The notes: generated by a model not told the origin, from the letters alone. A stretch of DNA of 64,000 nt from Bremerella alba (GCF_013618625.1 NZ_JABRWO010000004.1:389579-453578); one strand, 5' to 3'. Positions 45,135 through 55,069 are shown, counted from the first letter of the stretch. Program-made: numbers and translations.

Positions 45135-46049
45135 ATGGACTCTTCACGGACTAAGTTACGTGGTTTTACGCTTGTGGAATTATTGGTTGTGATCGCCATT
45201 ATTGGCGTCCTCATAGCGCTTCTGTTGCCGGCAGTTCAGCAAGCCCGAGAGGCAGCTCGACGGATGTCCTGCTCGAACAAGCTCAAGCAAATTGGCTTGG
45301 CGATTCACAACTATCACGATACGCACACCGCGTTTCCGATTGGTGTGACCTCGTTCACCGGCTATGGCAGCAGCGACAACTTGCCAATTTGGAGCGTCGC
45401 CATTCTTCCCTTCCTCGAGCAGTCGGCGCTGTACGAGCAGGTCAAAGCCGAGACCAGCAACTTCTCGGCCCAGGTCCCCAACGGGACAAGTACCAACGCC
45501 GGTGGACAGGCGGTCGATGCTTACATGTGCCCTTCCGATATTCTGGGCGACATCAACACGTTTCGTTCCAACATGGGCAAGTCGAACTACATGGGCTGTG
45601 GTGGTTCGATGGTGTACGCGAATTCCGAGAACTTCGTTCCCAACGGCAACTACGATCCCCAGAATTACAACGGTATCTTTTGCTACGACGAGTCACGCCA
45701 GTTTCGGGATATCATCGACGGCACCAGCAACACGATCCTTGCCGGAGAACGCGACGGAGGCGATATCGCGAACAATGGCCCGGTCGTTGTTCGCCGTGCT
45801 GCCACTTGGGCTTGTACCGATGTGGCGCAATTTCCCGATCGCGCCTTCGCGCCCGCCTCGAGCAGTTATCCGATCAACATGCCTTCGGCCGGGACCTTTC
45901 CGCATCGTGCGTTTGGCAGCTTCCATCCCGGCGGGGCGATGTTTGTTTTTGGCGACGCGCACGTTCGCTTCTTACCAGAAACGATCAACGGCGATACCTA
46001 TTCGGCCCTTGCCACACGGTCTAGCGGGGAAGTGATCGACGAGTCCTAA
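45135..46049 (+). CDS. DUF1559 pseudopilin-type secreted protein
   Basis: The ATG at 45135 gives 304 residues starting with a short basic leader and GFTLVELLVVIAIIGVL, a full prepilin-peptidase site (Gly-Phe-Thr, Glu at +5). The DUF1559 core follows (SNKLKQIGLAIHNYHDTH) and the protein ends with the H-x-DG-like motif as FGDAHVRFLPE. It should be cleaved and exported by a type II secretion/pilus system. The next gene is a lipoprotein, as also found at 55523-56938. Confidence 0.88.
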   Translation: MDSSRTKLRGFTLVELLVVIAIIGVLIALLLPAVQQAREAARRMSCSNKLKQIGLAIHNYHDTHTAFPIGVTSFTGYGSSDNLPIWSVAILPFLEQSALYEQVKAETSNFSAQVPNGTSTNAGGQAVDAYMCPSDILGDINTFRSNMGKSNYMGCGGSMVYANSENFVPNGNYDPQNYNGIFCYDESRQFRDIIDGTSNTILAGERDGGDIANNGPVVVRRAATWACTDVAQFPDRAFAPASSSYPINMPSAGTFPHRAFGSFHPGGAMFVFGDAHVRFLPETINGDTYSALATRSSGEVIDES

Positions 46050-46120
46050 TCCGTTCGATTTCATCTATTCTCATTTCACAACGACCCGGCGTTCTGCCGC
46101 GACTCTAAGGAGCCTCGATC

Positions 46121-46543
46121 ATGGCGACGATCTATCGCTGCGCCCTGTGCGCTTTCATGCTGATTTCCCTTGGCTGCTACCAAGACCATGGGCTACCACT
46201 GGAAGAAGTTAGCGGGCTTGTCACTCAAGACGGCACGCCGTTGGAAGGCGTCACCCTAGAGTTCCGTCCCGAAAGCGGACGCACCTCGTTTGGGCGAACC
46301 GATTCCGCAGGCAAGTATCAATTGCAATACACCGAGACAATCGACGGGGGCATGATCGGTAAGCATACCGTCGAGATTCGCGTCCCGCAGCGACAGCCTT
46401 CCCAGATCCCAGGCTTCGCGGAAATGGACAAGGAAGAGCGGATGATGCTCATGAAATACGATCGCGTGACATGGCCCAACGCCGTTGCCGTGACCGAAGG
46501 CAACGACAACGTCATCGACTTTGAACTGAACGAAGCCAACTAA
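46121..46543 (+). CDS. Lipoprotein with carboxypeptidase-regulatory-like fold
   Basis: The 140-residue protein has a lipoprotein signal ending LISLGC at residues 15-20, so Cys20 should be lipidated. The mature part has VSGLVTQDGTPLEGVTLEFR and GRTDSAGKYQLQYTET, the beta-sandwich pattern of carboxypeptidase-regulatory-like domains common in planctomycete lipoproteins. It forms a pair with the DUF1559 gene 71 bp upstream and is followed by a terminator. Confidence 0.8.
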   Translation: MATIYRCALCAFMLISLGCYQDHGLPLEEVSGLVTQDGTPLEGVTLEFRPESGRTSFGRTDSAGKYQLQYTETIDGGMIGKHTVEIRVPQRQPSQIPGFAEMDKEERMMLMKYDRVTWPNAVAVTEGNDNVIDFELNEAN

Positions 46544-46588
46544 CCGGCCGCCGTCTCCGAAACCTAGGGAGACGTGCCGGTTTGTTTC
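46542..46588 (+). terminator. Rho-independent terminator
   Basis: AACCGGC at 46542-46548 pairs with 46576-46582, and an inner GTCTCC/GGGAGAC stem extends it; TTTGTTT follows. It overlaps the stop codon of the lipoprotein gene. Confidence 0.8.
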
Positions 46589-46623
46589 AATCGTTCGCAA
46601 AGACCGCTTGTGGGGCCCAGGAC

Positions 46624-49600
46624 TTACTTCGTGCCTGCCTTCGACGACAAGCTCTCGAGGTAGGTCACCAGGTCGGCCAGTTCCTGGACGGTTGCTTCGT
46701 TGGCCAGGCCGACCGGCATGATCGAGATGTCGTCCTTTTTCTGGCCGAGAATATCATCCGGTTTCAGCGTGATCTCGTTGCCTTGGTTGTCGCGGATGAC
46801 GATCTTGTCGGGGCCTTCGAAGGTGATGAAGCCAGACAGCAGCCGTCCGTCTTCCATCTGGAAGATGTTCGTCACGAACCCCTGAGCCAACGACTTGCTC
46901 GGCAGCACGACCGCTTCGGTCAGCTGATCGCGTTTGTAGGTCTTGGCAACCTGTGGCAAGTAAGGGCCACGTGGCGCTTCGTTCGGATCGACCGTGTGGC
47001 ACTTGTTACAGGCTAACTTGGCGAACAACTGTTCGCCGCGGGCCTTGTCCCCCTTCATGCCGACGACCATCTTGATGACCTCGGCCGGATCGATCGTGGC
47101 GACCTTCGGGCCGGTCGGCTGATTCATCTGGGCCTTCAGCTTCCAGGCCGCGGCAACTTTGCCGGCAGCCGTAGCGACCTCGGCGCTGTTGCTATCGAGC
47201 AGCCCCCGAACTTTACCTTCCAGCTGACGATCATTGACGATCATCGCAGCGGCCAGCAGTTGCGGCTGACGGGCCGGGTCTTTCCAGCCAGAAGCCAGCG
47301 AACTCTTCACGGTGCTTTCCACCTCGGGCGAAAGTTTTTTCTGTTGCGAGAGGGTCAACAGCCCCGCTTCGGCCCAAACCGCAGCGTCGGTGGTTGGGGT
47401 CTTGGCGAAACCTTCCAGCACACCAATCTGGCGGCTGAGTTGGTCTTTGTTCTGGAACTCGCCCAGGGCCTTCTTGAACGCGGCACTGCCGGCATCGGCT
47501 GCGTGTAGCTTGGTAAGGCCAGCGAGTGCGGTTTTCATCGTATCGGCATCGGTACTACGAAGCAGGGCAGTCACGGCCTGACCGCGAACTTCTGCCGAGG
47601 TACCATCGGCGGTTGCGGTCGACTTGAGCAGCCCGATCGCTTCGCTGGGAAGTTCACTCGAGCGGGCAACCAGGCCAACCGCCGCAGCAGCAAATTCCGG
47701 ATCGCTGGCCGCTTTCTCCAGTGCCAAACGCAGCGTGCCGTCGAGTTCAACGCGGTGCCGCTGCAATTGCTCTAGCAAGAAGGCCGACTCTTGGCTGTTG
47801 GCCGAAGCCAACGTACCGCGAAGCACGCCACCGATCTTGTCGGACAGCTCCCACTTCTCGGGCTGGTAGTAAGGACCACGCGTATCAGGACGCGTGCCCC
47901 AGCTGTTCCCCTTCCACTCACCTTCCACAAAGTAGAGCCGGCACAATGCCGTCAGCAGGCCTTGGCGACGAGAGAAGGCGTCTTCCTTCGCCAAACGCTC
48001 GATGAGCCCGTCAACGACTTCCGGTTTGTGCATTCGCTGCAGCGCGAACAAAGCGAACTGGCGCTTACGCTCGCTGGCGGTACGGCTATCGATGATCGCA
48101 AACATCGCCTCGTAATCTTCCAAATTGACCGCCGCGCGAAATGCCGTATGACGAAGCACTGGATCATCGGAACCGAGGAACGTTGCCACTCCGCCTGCTC
48201 GTTCATTCTCCCAATTCCGTACGCCAACAGGTGGCGTGAGGCGACCTTTGGCAATGATCGCTTCCAGTTGCATTCGCGGATTCTTACTGTTGAACTGTTC
48301 TTCGACCAATCGATTTAGCGTGTCTCTAGAATTAACTCCGAGCATAACACTGCCAGCAGCTACATAATCCGATAGGGCTCGAATGACGATTGGTCCCACG
48401 TCGGCATCCGAGAGCAGTGGGGTCAGTGCTTTAAAAGCGTCTTCGTGCGAAACGTGTTCATTTGCAGCGTCAGCTTTAAGAAGCAATTGTGTTGCGAGGT
48501 AGATCGCCGCGACACGAGTTTCCACCGACGGCTTCTTACGATCACGTTCTTTACCCTTGGCGATCATTGATGCTTTATTGAAAGTCGAAGCTCCCAGCGC
48601 CGCACCTTTCTTATCACTAAAATCGCACCGAGCTAACAACTCACGCTGAGCTGCCAAGCGTCGGCGGTGACTATCCGAGTAAAGCATCGCAAACAGTTCG
48701 TCTTCGCTGGCTTCTCGCAAATTCGGCAAAGCTTCGGCCTGGTATCCCTTCGGTCGGACCTGCACCAGGTAACCCACATCCTCGCCGTTGTACTTGAAGG
48801 TCGCTCCCTTCCAGCTGGCGGCGTAGATGTTGCTGTTGGCGTCGACGTCCAGGTCGGTCACGCGGGGGATGCCCAGGAACTCTTCCTGGTTGACCTCGAA
48901 GGTCGCTCCGTTGCGTTTGGGGTTGTGGCGATAGATCCAGCTGCGGCCCCAGTCGGCGGTGTATAGAGCATTGCCGTAACCTTCGGGGAAGCCTGGCTCG
49001 TCCATGTAAAGCGCCCCGCATCCGGAACCTCCGCCGTAATCGGCCAGCGGTTGGACGATCTCTTCGCCGAAGTTCATGTACAAACGTGGGTAGCCGTGGT
49101 CTTCCAGGCCGCTGAAGTGATGCAGGCGAATATCCCAACCGCCCCCGTCGTTGGTGTTGTCACGCGTGAAGGCGTTCATCAGCGGGTCGACGGCCACTTC
49201 CAGGATGTTTCGCGTGCCGCTGCTGTAAACCTCCATGTTCGATCCATCCGGACGAACCCGCAGCACGCCGCCACCGCGCATTTGCAGTTTGCGACCATCG
49301 GCCCCTTCGGCCTGCAGGAAACCAAAGTCGCCGATTGCCAGATACAGCCAGCCATCGATCCCCATCGTCACGCCGTTAGACGTATGGTCGGCCGGGCGAT
49401 CTTTGAAGGTGAACGCCAGGTCTTTAATAAGGATCTCTTGCTTGTCGCTGCGGCCGTCGCCATCTTCGTCGATGAACGCGCTGAGGTGCGGCGGGTGCAG
49501 CACGTATAGCCGGTCGCGATCCCAGACGAGCCCTCGAGGCGAGTCGACATCCGGCACGAACAGCTTCACTTCGTCTGCCTGGCCGTCGCCGTCGGTGTCT

Positions 49601-51021
49601 CGCAAACGGTGGATGGCTCCTCGCTTCAATTCACGATCGAGCGAACCATTCTTATCGACCGAAACGTAAACGTCCCCTTCGGGTGAAGCGGCGACGAAGA
49701 CCGGGTAGTTCACCGCCGGAGGCGCGGCGAAGACGGTTTTCTCGAAGCCTTCGGGGAGCTTCACTTCGGCCAGTTTCTTGGCGTCTTCGTCCTCTTTGGC
49801 TTGCTCAGGAGCAACCTCGACTAACTCGGCCCCCAGCAGACGCAGTTCGCGAACCGAAGCCCAGCCGCCAGAGTTCTTACCGAGCACGTCCAGGCGAACA
49901 TGCCGAACGTTGTCGGCGTTGATTTCAAAGTCGTAGCTGCTGCCGTTGTTCTTCGATTGATCGAGCAGTGTTTCCCACTTCTCTCCGTCAAGGCTTCCCT
50001 TCACGACGTACTGAAAGACACCGTTGTTCTCCCATTCGATCTGCACGCCACGCAAGTCTTGAGACTTGCCCAGGTCGACTTCCAACCACTGCGGATAATC
50101 GGGGCTACTGGCACACCAGCGGGTCGATTCTTTTCCGTCGAATGCGTTCTTGGCAAAGTTGTTCTTGTTCTTTTCTTCGCTCGATGCCTTGGCGGGCTTG
50201 TTCTGCGACAGGTTCACCGGCACCATCTTCGGCACCAGGGGAGCGTCTTTCAGGTACTCGTCGCTCAGCTTATCGCAGGCCCACAGCGTGCCGCGGGTCA
50301 GCATGTTCAAAAAGGTATCGTCTTCCATCGTTTCGTTGTGGTGGCCGAGCGTCGTGCCGAAGACCTTCGTGTCGCCATATTGGTTGGTCCACACGCAGGC
50401 ATGTTCGTCCCCTTGGTTCTTTTCCTTGGAAGCCCCCAACACATGCGCCGTGTCCCACACCTTAGCGATGTGGTAGAGCTCGCCTTGTGGGTTCGTCCAG
50501 GCCGGTCCGAAGCCTTCCATGATGGGATGCTTGGCGTCGTAGTTGTAAACGGCATGCGGGTATTGGGCACCATGCCGATGCGAAGTCACGCCGCAGAACT
50601 TGAACCACTGATCGGTTCCGTCGCGGTAACAGTGCATCGCGCAGTGAATGACCACGCCCGGCAAACCTTCCTGGTGGGGCTTCAACACACGAGCGGTCCA
50701 CGCAGGGTCTTTCACCGCAGCGAAGCATTCGTTGTGCAAGACAATGTCGTACCCTTCGGCCCAGTTCGGATCTTGGTAGAGCGGGATCTTGGTGTTGGTG
50801 GTGCTGCCCCCTTCGTGAACAACCGTCACTTCGATATGAGCCCTGGCTTCGAGCCCTTCCTTGATGATGTTCTTCTGCGTCTGATAGTCATGGCAACAAC
50901 CGCCGGTAACCAAGAGGGCCTTGATCGGCTTCGGAGCATCCGCGGCCATGATCGTGGCCGGCAAAACGCAAAGCATGACAACAGACAATAGGCGGGCAAA
51001 AAGCGGGCGGTGGGGTGTCAT
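46624..51021 (-). CDS. PVC-type fusion: ThuA, discoidin, propeller, HEAT and cytochrome c domains
   Basis: The ATG at 51021 gives 1465 residues with a signal peptide (about 1-26); a start 7 codons earlier is possible. Domains in order: a ThuA-like domain (about 30-265; ALLVTGGCCHDYQTQ, TSHRHGAQYPHAVY), an F5/8-type discoidin domain (about 280-400; NLSQNKPAKASSE, WLEVDLGKSQDLRG), a sugar-dehydrogenase-like propeller (about 430-790; RGAIHRLRDTDGDGQADEV, DHTSNGVTMGIDGWLYLAIG), HEAT repeats (about 800-1300) and a cytochrome c domain with CNKCH near residue 1345. It is a periplasmic protein of the planctomycete haem-binding family, probably acting on carbohydrates. The substrate is unknown. Confidence 0.85.
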   Translation of the reverse strand: MTPHRPLFARLLSVVMLCVLPATIMAADAPKPIKALLVTGGCCHDYQTQKNIIKEGLEARAHIEVTVVHEGGSTTNTKIPLYQDPNWAEGYDIVLHNECFAAVKDPAWTARVLKPHQEGLPGVVIHCAMHCYRDGTDQWFKFCGVTSHRHGAQYPHAVYNYDAKHPIMEGFGPAWTNPQGELYHIAKVWDTAHVLGASKEKNQGDEHACVWTNQYGDTKVFGTTLGHHNETMEDDTFLNMLTRGTLWACDKLSDEYLKDAPLVPKMVPVNLSQNKPAKASSEEKNKNNFAKNAFDGKESTRWCASSPDYPQWLEVDLGKSQDLRGVQIEWENNGVFQYVVKGSLDGEKWETLLDQSKNNGSSYDFEINADNVRHVRLDVLGKNSGGWASVRELRLLGAELVEVAPEQAKEDEDAKKLAEVKLPEGFEKTVFAAPPAVNYPVFVAASPEGDVYVSVDKNGSLDRELKRGAIHRLRDTDGDGQADEVKLFVPDVDSPRGLVWDRDRLYVLHPPHLSAFIDEDGDGRSDKQEILIKDLAFTFKDRPADHTSNGVTMGIDGWLYLAIGDFGFLQAEGADGRKLQMRGGGVLRVRPDGSNMEVYSSGTRNILEVAVDPLMNAFTRDNTNDGGGWDIRLHHFSGLEDHGYPRLYMNFGEEIVQPLADYGGGSGCGALYMDEPGFPEGYGNALYTADWGRSWIYRHNPKRNGATFEVNQEEFLGIPRVTDLDVDANSNIYAASWKGATFKYNGEDVGYLVQVRPKGYQAEALPNLREASEDELFAMLYSDSHRRRLAAQRELLARCDFSDKKGAALGASTFNKASMIAKGKERDRKKPSVETRVAAIYLATQLLLKADAANEHVSHEDAFKALTPLLSDADVGPIVIRALSDYVAAGSVMLGVNSRDTLNRLVEEQFNSKNPRMQLEAIIAKGRLTPPVGVRNWENERAGGVATFLGSDDPVLRHTAFRAAVNLEDYEAMFAIIDSRTASERKRQFALFALQRMHKPEVVDGLIERLAKEDAFSRRQGLLTALCRLYFVEGEWKGNSWGTRPDTRGPYYQPEKWELSDKIGGVLRGTLASANSQESAFLLEQLQRHRVELDGTLRLALEKAASDPEFAAAAVGLVARSSELPSEAIGLLKSTATADGTSAEVRGQAVTALLRSTDADTMKTALAGLTKLHAADAGSAAFKKALGEFQNKDQLSRQIGVLEGFAKTPTTDAAVWAEAGLLTLSQQKKLSPEVESTVKSSLASGWKDPARQPQLLAAAMIVNDRQLEGKVRGLLDSNSAEVATAAGKVAAAWKLKAQMNQPTGPKVATIDPAEVIKMVVGMKGDKARGEQLFAKLACNKCHTVDPNEAPRGPYLPQVAKTYKRDQLTEAVVLPSKSLAQGFVTNIFQMEDGRLLSGFITFEGPDKIVIRDNQGNEITLKPDDILGQKKDDISIMPVGLANEATVQELADLVTYLESLSSKAGTK

Positions 51022-51245
51022 CAAGGAAAAACCTACTTGCATGAGAAGTTTTCAGGGGAGGGGGAAGTGGGGAGAGGGTCCGCATTTACTATAGTTCATG
51101 CCGCAGCATCGGGAACCCGCGACCGGGTGAAGATGTCACGTGAGATTGAGATAATTCTCTCAATATTCAGCCGAAAAAGAAGGTTTCTGACGGCGAAAAG
51201 TGGCCTGACACGCGCCAATATGAAAAACCTCGATCGAATCGCCAC

Positions 51246-51677
51246 CTACACGCCGACACCGGGGCTGGCGTGGATCGGTTCGCCGGTAAAGACGCTTAGA
51301 AGCAGGTAGAACGCTAAGGCCAAACCTAAAAGTGTCACCACCGCCGAAACCCAGATGGCCAGATTCATGCTGTAATTGGCCGGCCGCTGATCGAGGGTCA
51401 TGTCGCGAATGAACCCGGTGTGTTGCCAGGCCGAAACACCAATCAGCGTGGCCCCCAGCAAAACGAAACCAATGCCAATCAGCGAAGAGAAAAGAGGCGG
51501 GCTGATATCGACGCCTGGGTGACGGAGCATCTCCAGAAAGAGCCCAAAGCGGGCCACCAAGAACCCAACACCAAGAATCGCGAGACCCGTACGCAGCCAC
51601 GCGAGCATGGTACGCTCGGCAGCGAAAAAGACGCGGGGGTCGGACGGCGGCAACGGCTTGGGTTCTTCAGTGCTCAT
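51246..51677 (-). CDS. DUF202 family membrane protein
   Basis: The 143-residue protein has the DUF202 signature FFAAERTMLAWLRTGLAILG near residues 17-36 and three transmembrane helices (about 28-46, 60-82 and 100-122). It is of usual length for the family. The function is unknown. It lies between the large PVC-type protein and the desaturase, all leftward, with gaps of 224 and 59 bp. Confidence 0.85.
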   Translation of the reverse strand: MSTEEPKPLPPSDPRVFFAAERTMLAWLRTGLAILGVGFLVARFGLFLEMLRHPGVDISPPLFSSLIGIGFVLLGATLIGVSAWQHTGFIRDMTLDQRPANYSMNLAIWVSAVVTLLGLALAFYLLLSVFTGEPIHASPGVGV

Positions 51678-51736
51678 GATGAAGAACGATTCTTACGGGT
51701 CTTGCACGAAAGTTCAATCACCACAGGCAAGATCTG

Positions 51737-52891
51737 CTAAGCCGACTTAGCCATATCGCCATGACTTGCGACCGGTTCGGCATGCCTTGCTTGCGATTGT
51801 TCCGCCGGTTCGCCCTGATGATTGATCAGCCGGCCACAACGCTCCCACAAGTCGAGAAACGCATGGCTGAATGATCGCTCGTTGGTCTGATGATACGGCG
51901 AGCCTTCGGGCAGTTGCTCGACCAAACGGCGATGAGCTTCCGGCATCGCATGGTAAGGCAACGAGGGGAACATGTGGTGCAGGGCGTGGAAACGCGTTCC
52001 GATGGGTGCCCAAATCTGAGTGACCCACTTGTTATGCGGAAAATTGACCGAGTCCAGCAACTGCTCGAGAAAGGTCATTTCCCCTTCGTGATTATGCCAA
52101 CGATGGGCAACCAGCGTACGTAGCGCGTTGAGCGTCAGGATGAACACGCCGGTGCAATAGCCCTGCACGAGAAAAGGGTAGGGGTATCCACCTACGACCA
52201 ACACACCCACCAGCACGCCCAGGCACCACAGAAAGCACAAACCCTCTTGCAAACGAATCAACCGCATCGCCTTCTTGGTGGGCAGCGGGCGAAGATACTT
52301 CGGATCGATCACCATCGACGACGCATGCTGAAACGCCCAGTCGCGAAAACGCGGGCTGATCCAGGTCAGCGGCGTGAGCACCAGGAAACGAAAGACGGCC
52401 AAAAACGGAACGAAGAAGCTGGAAGCCAAAAAGGCAAAGATCTGCCAACGGCCCTCGTATTCGATCGGCAGATACTCGCCGTCCATGTCGGTGCCGTAGT
52501 GCTTCCGACGATGATGATCCAGGTGCGTATAATAAACGAACGACGGCATCAGAAACGGAATGCCTACCAGCAGGTTCCATGTCACGCGGAACGCGGTCAT
52601 CGTTCCGGTACGAAGATGGACCAGTTCGTGAATGAACATGGCCATTCGGTAAAATAGCGCACTGCTAACGACAAAGAAAAACGCTTGTTGCCAGCTGAAC
52701 AACTCGCTTTGGCCTACCATCCGAAAGCAAACCATCCCCACCGAGAAGCTCATCAAAAAGTCGGTCCAGTAGACCCACGGCTTGGGTTGAAACAGGTCGC
52801 CAATCGATTTACGGGCCTCGGCCATCGAGAAATCAGCGGTCTTGTTGCAGTGCAAAGATGCTTGCGAAGATTTTTTGGTGGTGTCGCTCAT
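51737..52891 (-). CDS. Membrane fatty acid desaturase family protein
   Basis: The 384-residue protein has three His boxes of the membrane desaturase/hydroxylase superfamily: HELVH at about residue 89, HLDHHRRKH at about 123-131 and HALHHMFPSLPYH at about 299-311. Four or more hydrophobic helices separate them. It is expected to use di-iron and O2 to act on an acyl chain or related lipid. It is divergent from the ketosynthase at 53276, with 384 bp between them, which suggests a shared lipid pathway. Confidence 0.88.
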   Translation of the reverse strand: MSDTTKKSSQASLHCNKTADFSMAEARKSIGDLFQPKPWVYWTDFLMSFSVGMVCFRMVGQSELFSWQQAFFFVVSSALFYRMAMFIHELVHLRTGTMTAFRVTWNLLVGIPFLMPSFVYYTHLDHHRRKHYGTDMDGEYLPIEYEGRWQIFAFLASSFFVPFLAVFRFLVLTPLTWISPRFRDWAFQHASSMVIDPKYLRPLPTKKAMRLIRLQEGLCFLWCLGVLVGVLVVGGYPYPFLVQGYCTGVFILTLNALRTLVAHRWHNHEGEMTFLEQLLDSVNFPHNKWVTQIWAPIGTRFHALHHMFPSLPYHAMPEAHRRLVEQLPEGSPYHQTNERSFSHAFLDLWERCGRLINHQGEPAEQSQARHAEPVASHGDMAKSA

Positions 52892-53275
52892 GGCTGTATC
52901 GAGTCGCTGTCGGGTTCACAGTTTCGGTAAGTCCGCCCATGATTCGGGATTACGCCCTATGCATCAAAATCGGCTGTGCTGACAATGAGGATTTGTCTAA
53001 TTATCCCGATTCAGCCAAGTTTCCGGCGGAAAGCGGGTAAAACATGTCGATTACATCACCCCAGGGATGTGAATACCCATAGCTTAACTTTAATTTGTGG
53101 AAATCTAACGACCCACCCTTCCAGGGCAGTGCTTTTCGCCTAAATTATCGACATTGCCATAGAATTTCGTAATTGGCGAAATTCTGGTTGTCGGGCCGAT
53201 CTAGGGAAGGGCAGGCCATACCGATATAACAACAGTCAATCTTTCGCGATCGCTTCAAGAAAGCAAAGCTTACGG
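52892..53275. other. Intergenic region with a perfect inverted repeat
   Basis: This is the shared control region of the divergent desaturase and ketosynthase genes. AGAATTTCG at 53161-53169 is perfectly complementary to 53177-53185 with a 7-nt spacer, 90-115 bp before the ketosynthase ATG. It could be an operator. No gene and no -24/-12 match was found. Confidence 0.55.
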
Positions 53276-54541
53276 ATGCAGTCCCAAGTCGAAGTCGTAA
53301 TTACTGGTAATGGGGTAGTGAGCCCCATTGGAATCGGAAACCAGGCCATCTGGGAAAGTCTCATGGCCGGCAAGTCGGGCATTGCGCCCCTTTCCGTATT
53401 CACGATGCCCGACTACCCAGTCACTTTTGGGGGCGAGCTGAAAGACTTCGACGGCAAGAAGTACGTCAAGCCGCGCAAAGCTTTGAAGGTCATGTGCCGC
53501 GAGATCCAAACCGGATTTGCCGCCGCCGCCCTGGCGATGGATCAAGCCGGGCTCGAGCCGGGCAGCATCGACCCCGATCGGCTCGGCGTCGTCTACGGCA
53601 GCGAGATGATGTACAGCGACTTCGAAGATCTGCGAGACGCTTACGATCAGTGCATCGAAGAGGGATGGTACCAGCACGACCGCTGGGGACCATCGGCAAT
53701 GAGCGAAACCAACCCGCTGTGGATGCTGAAGTACTTGCCCAACATGCCGGCCTGTCACGTCGGTATCTATTACGACGGTCGCGGCCACAACAATACGATT
53801 TGCCTGGAAGAAGCCAGCGCGATCAATGCCTTTTCAGAGGCCTTGTCCCATCTGCGTCGCGGAACGATGGACTGCATGATCGCCGGTGCGACCGGTTCTC
53901 GCTTGAATTTGAATGTCCTGCTGTATCGTGGTGACTCGCTTCTTTCGCATCGTAACGAAGAGCCTGAGAAAGCCTCGCGTCCGTTTGAAAAGGATCGCGA
54001 CGGCGCGGTCAGTAGCGAAGCGGCCGCGGCAATGGTTCTTGAAACGCGTGAGAAAGCCGAAGCCCGCGGAGCGAACATTCTGGGCAAAGTGCTCGGTGCA
54101 TCCTCGACATTTGGTCGCATCACACCCGAGGCACCTGTTTCGCCGGAAGCGGTCAAAAACTGCATCAACGCCACCTTGCGTGACGCTGGTATTACCAAGG
54201 ACGACCTGGCCTGCATCATCTCGCACGGCTCCGGTAACATCGCCGACGACCCGCTCGAAGCCCAGGGCATTAAAGCCGCGCTGCCAGGTGTCCCGGTTGC
54301 GGCTCTGAAAAGTTATTACGGCAACAGTGGCTCTGCTTGCGGGGCGTTGGATGCGGCAGTGGCTGTCTTGGCGCTGCAGCATGGTAAGGTCCCGGCGACG
54401 CTGAATTACGATACGCCTGACCCAGCGTGCGATATTCCGATCATTCATGGTCAGCCGTTGGACATCGACAAGTCCGCGATCCTGATCCTCAGCCACACGC
54501 GTAAAGGGCAGTGCGCTGCGATGGTCGTGGCCAGCGCCTAG
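53276..54541 (+). CDS. Beta-ketoacyl-ACP synthase family protein with atypical active site
   Basis: The 421-residue protein has the FabF-type thiolase fold from start (EVVITGNGVVSPIGIGNQAI) to end. The nucleophile Cys160 is in MPACHVG and the first His is His317 in ISHGSGN. The position of the second His (KSxxGH in FabF) is Asn350 in LKSYYGNSGSACG. The residues thus read Cys-His-Asn, as in FabH, on a FabF-like scaffold. It should still condense or decarboxylate acyl chains, but the acceptor and chain length are unknown. No acyl carrier protein gene is adjacent. Confidence 0.85.
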   Translation: MQSQVEVVITGNGVVSPIGIGNQAIWESLMAGKSGIAPLSVFTMPDYPVTFGGELKDFDGKKYVKPRKALKVMCREIQTGFAAAALAMDQAGLEPGSIDPDRLGVVYGSEMMYSDFEDLRDAYDQCIEEGWYQHDRWGPSAMSETNPLWMLKYLPNMPACHVGIYYDGRGHNNTICLEEASAINAFSEALSHLRRGTMDCMIAGATGSRLNLNVLLYRGDSLLSHRNEEPEKASRPFEKDRDGAVSSEAAAAMVLETREKAEARGANILGKVLGASSTFGRITPEAPVSPEAVKNCINATLRDAGITKDDLACIISHGSGNIADDPLEAQGIKAALPGVPVAALKSYYGNSGSACGALDAAVAVLALQHGKVPATLNYDTPDPACDIPIIHGQPLDIDKSAILILSHTRKGQCAAMVVASA

Positions 54542-54571
54542 CTTGTTTCATTCGCCAGCGTGAGAACTTTG

Positions 54572-55069
54572 ATGGAAGACGAATCTCCATTTCGTTCGCC
54601 ACAAGTCGTCGAACATCACGAACCGCTGGATGACCGTTCTCAGAGAATCCTCCAGTGGCGCCGCGCCCATCGCCGGTTAGAGCTAGGCATTCCAGCCTTC
54701 GCATTCACAAGCATCATGACGCTTGCCCCGATCGATCAGGTTCTCGCTTTCCTAGCAGGGGACCTTTCCGCTTGGCCAGCCTTCCTCGGAAGTTGGGTCC
54801 TGGGGTCATTCATCGTTTCAGGCATCATCCTGTTCGCGCTGCTCCCCTTGTTCTCGTTTCGAGAAATTCTGGCGCCGCTCCTTCTCGCGTGGATTCCACT
54901 CCTGCCTATTGTCGGGCTCATCTTGGCAATGAGAAAAGTCCAGGCTCCCCTGCGTGCTGAAGGATTGAAGTTTGGCAGGCTGGGCCCTTCCGAAAAATTG
55001 CTTGTGCAACAACTCCGCCACGAGGACGGCACGCCGGTCGATCCCAAAACCTTTGGCGTGAAGCGTTAG
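54572..55069 (+). CDS. Membrane protein of unknown function
   Basis: The 165-residue protein (ATG at 54572; an in-frame GTG 4 codons earlier is possible) has a polar N-terminus of about 35 residues and three hydrophobic helices (about 40-58, 70-92 and 97-119), then a basic C-terminus. It begins 30 bp after the ketosynthase stop and may be co-transcribed with it. No family is recognised. Confidence 0.55.
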   Translation: MEDESPFRSPQVVEHHEPLDDRSQRILQWRRAHRRLELGIPAFAFTSIMTLAPIDQVLAFLAGDLSAWPAFLGSWVLGSFIVSGIILFALLPLFSFREILAPLLLAWIPLLPIVGLILAMRKVQAPLRAEGLKFGRLGPSEKLLVQQLRHEDGTPVDPKTFGVKR

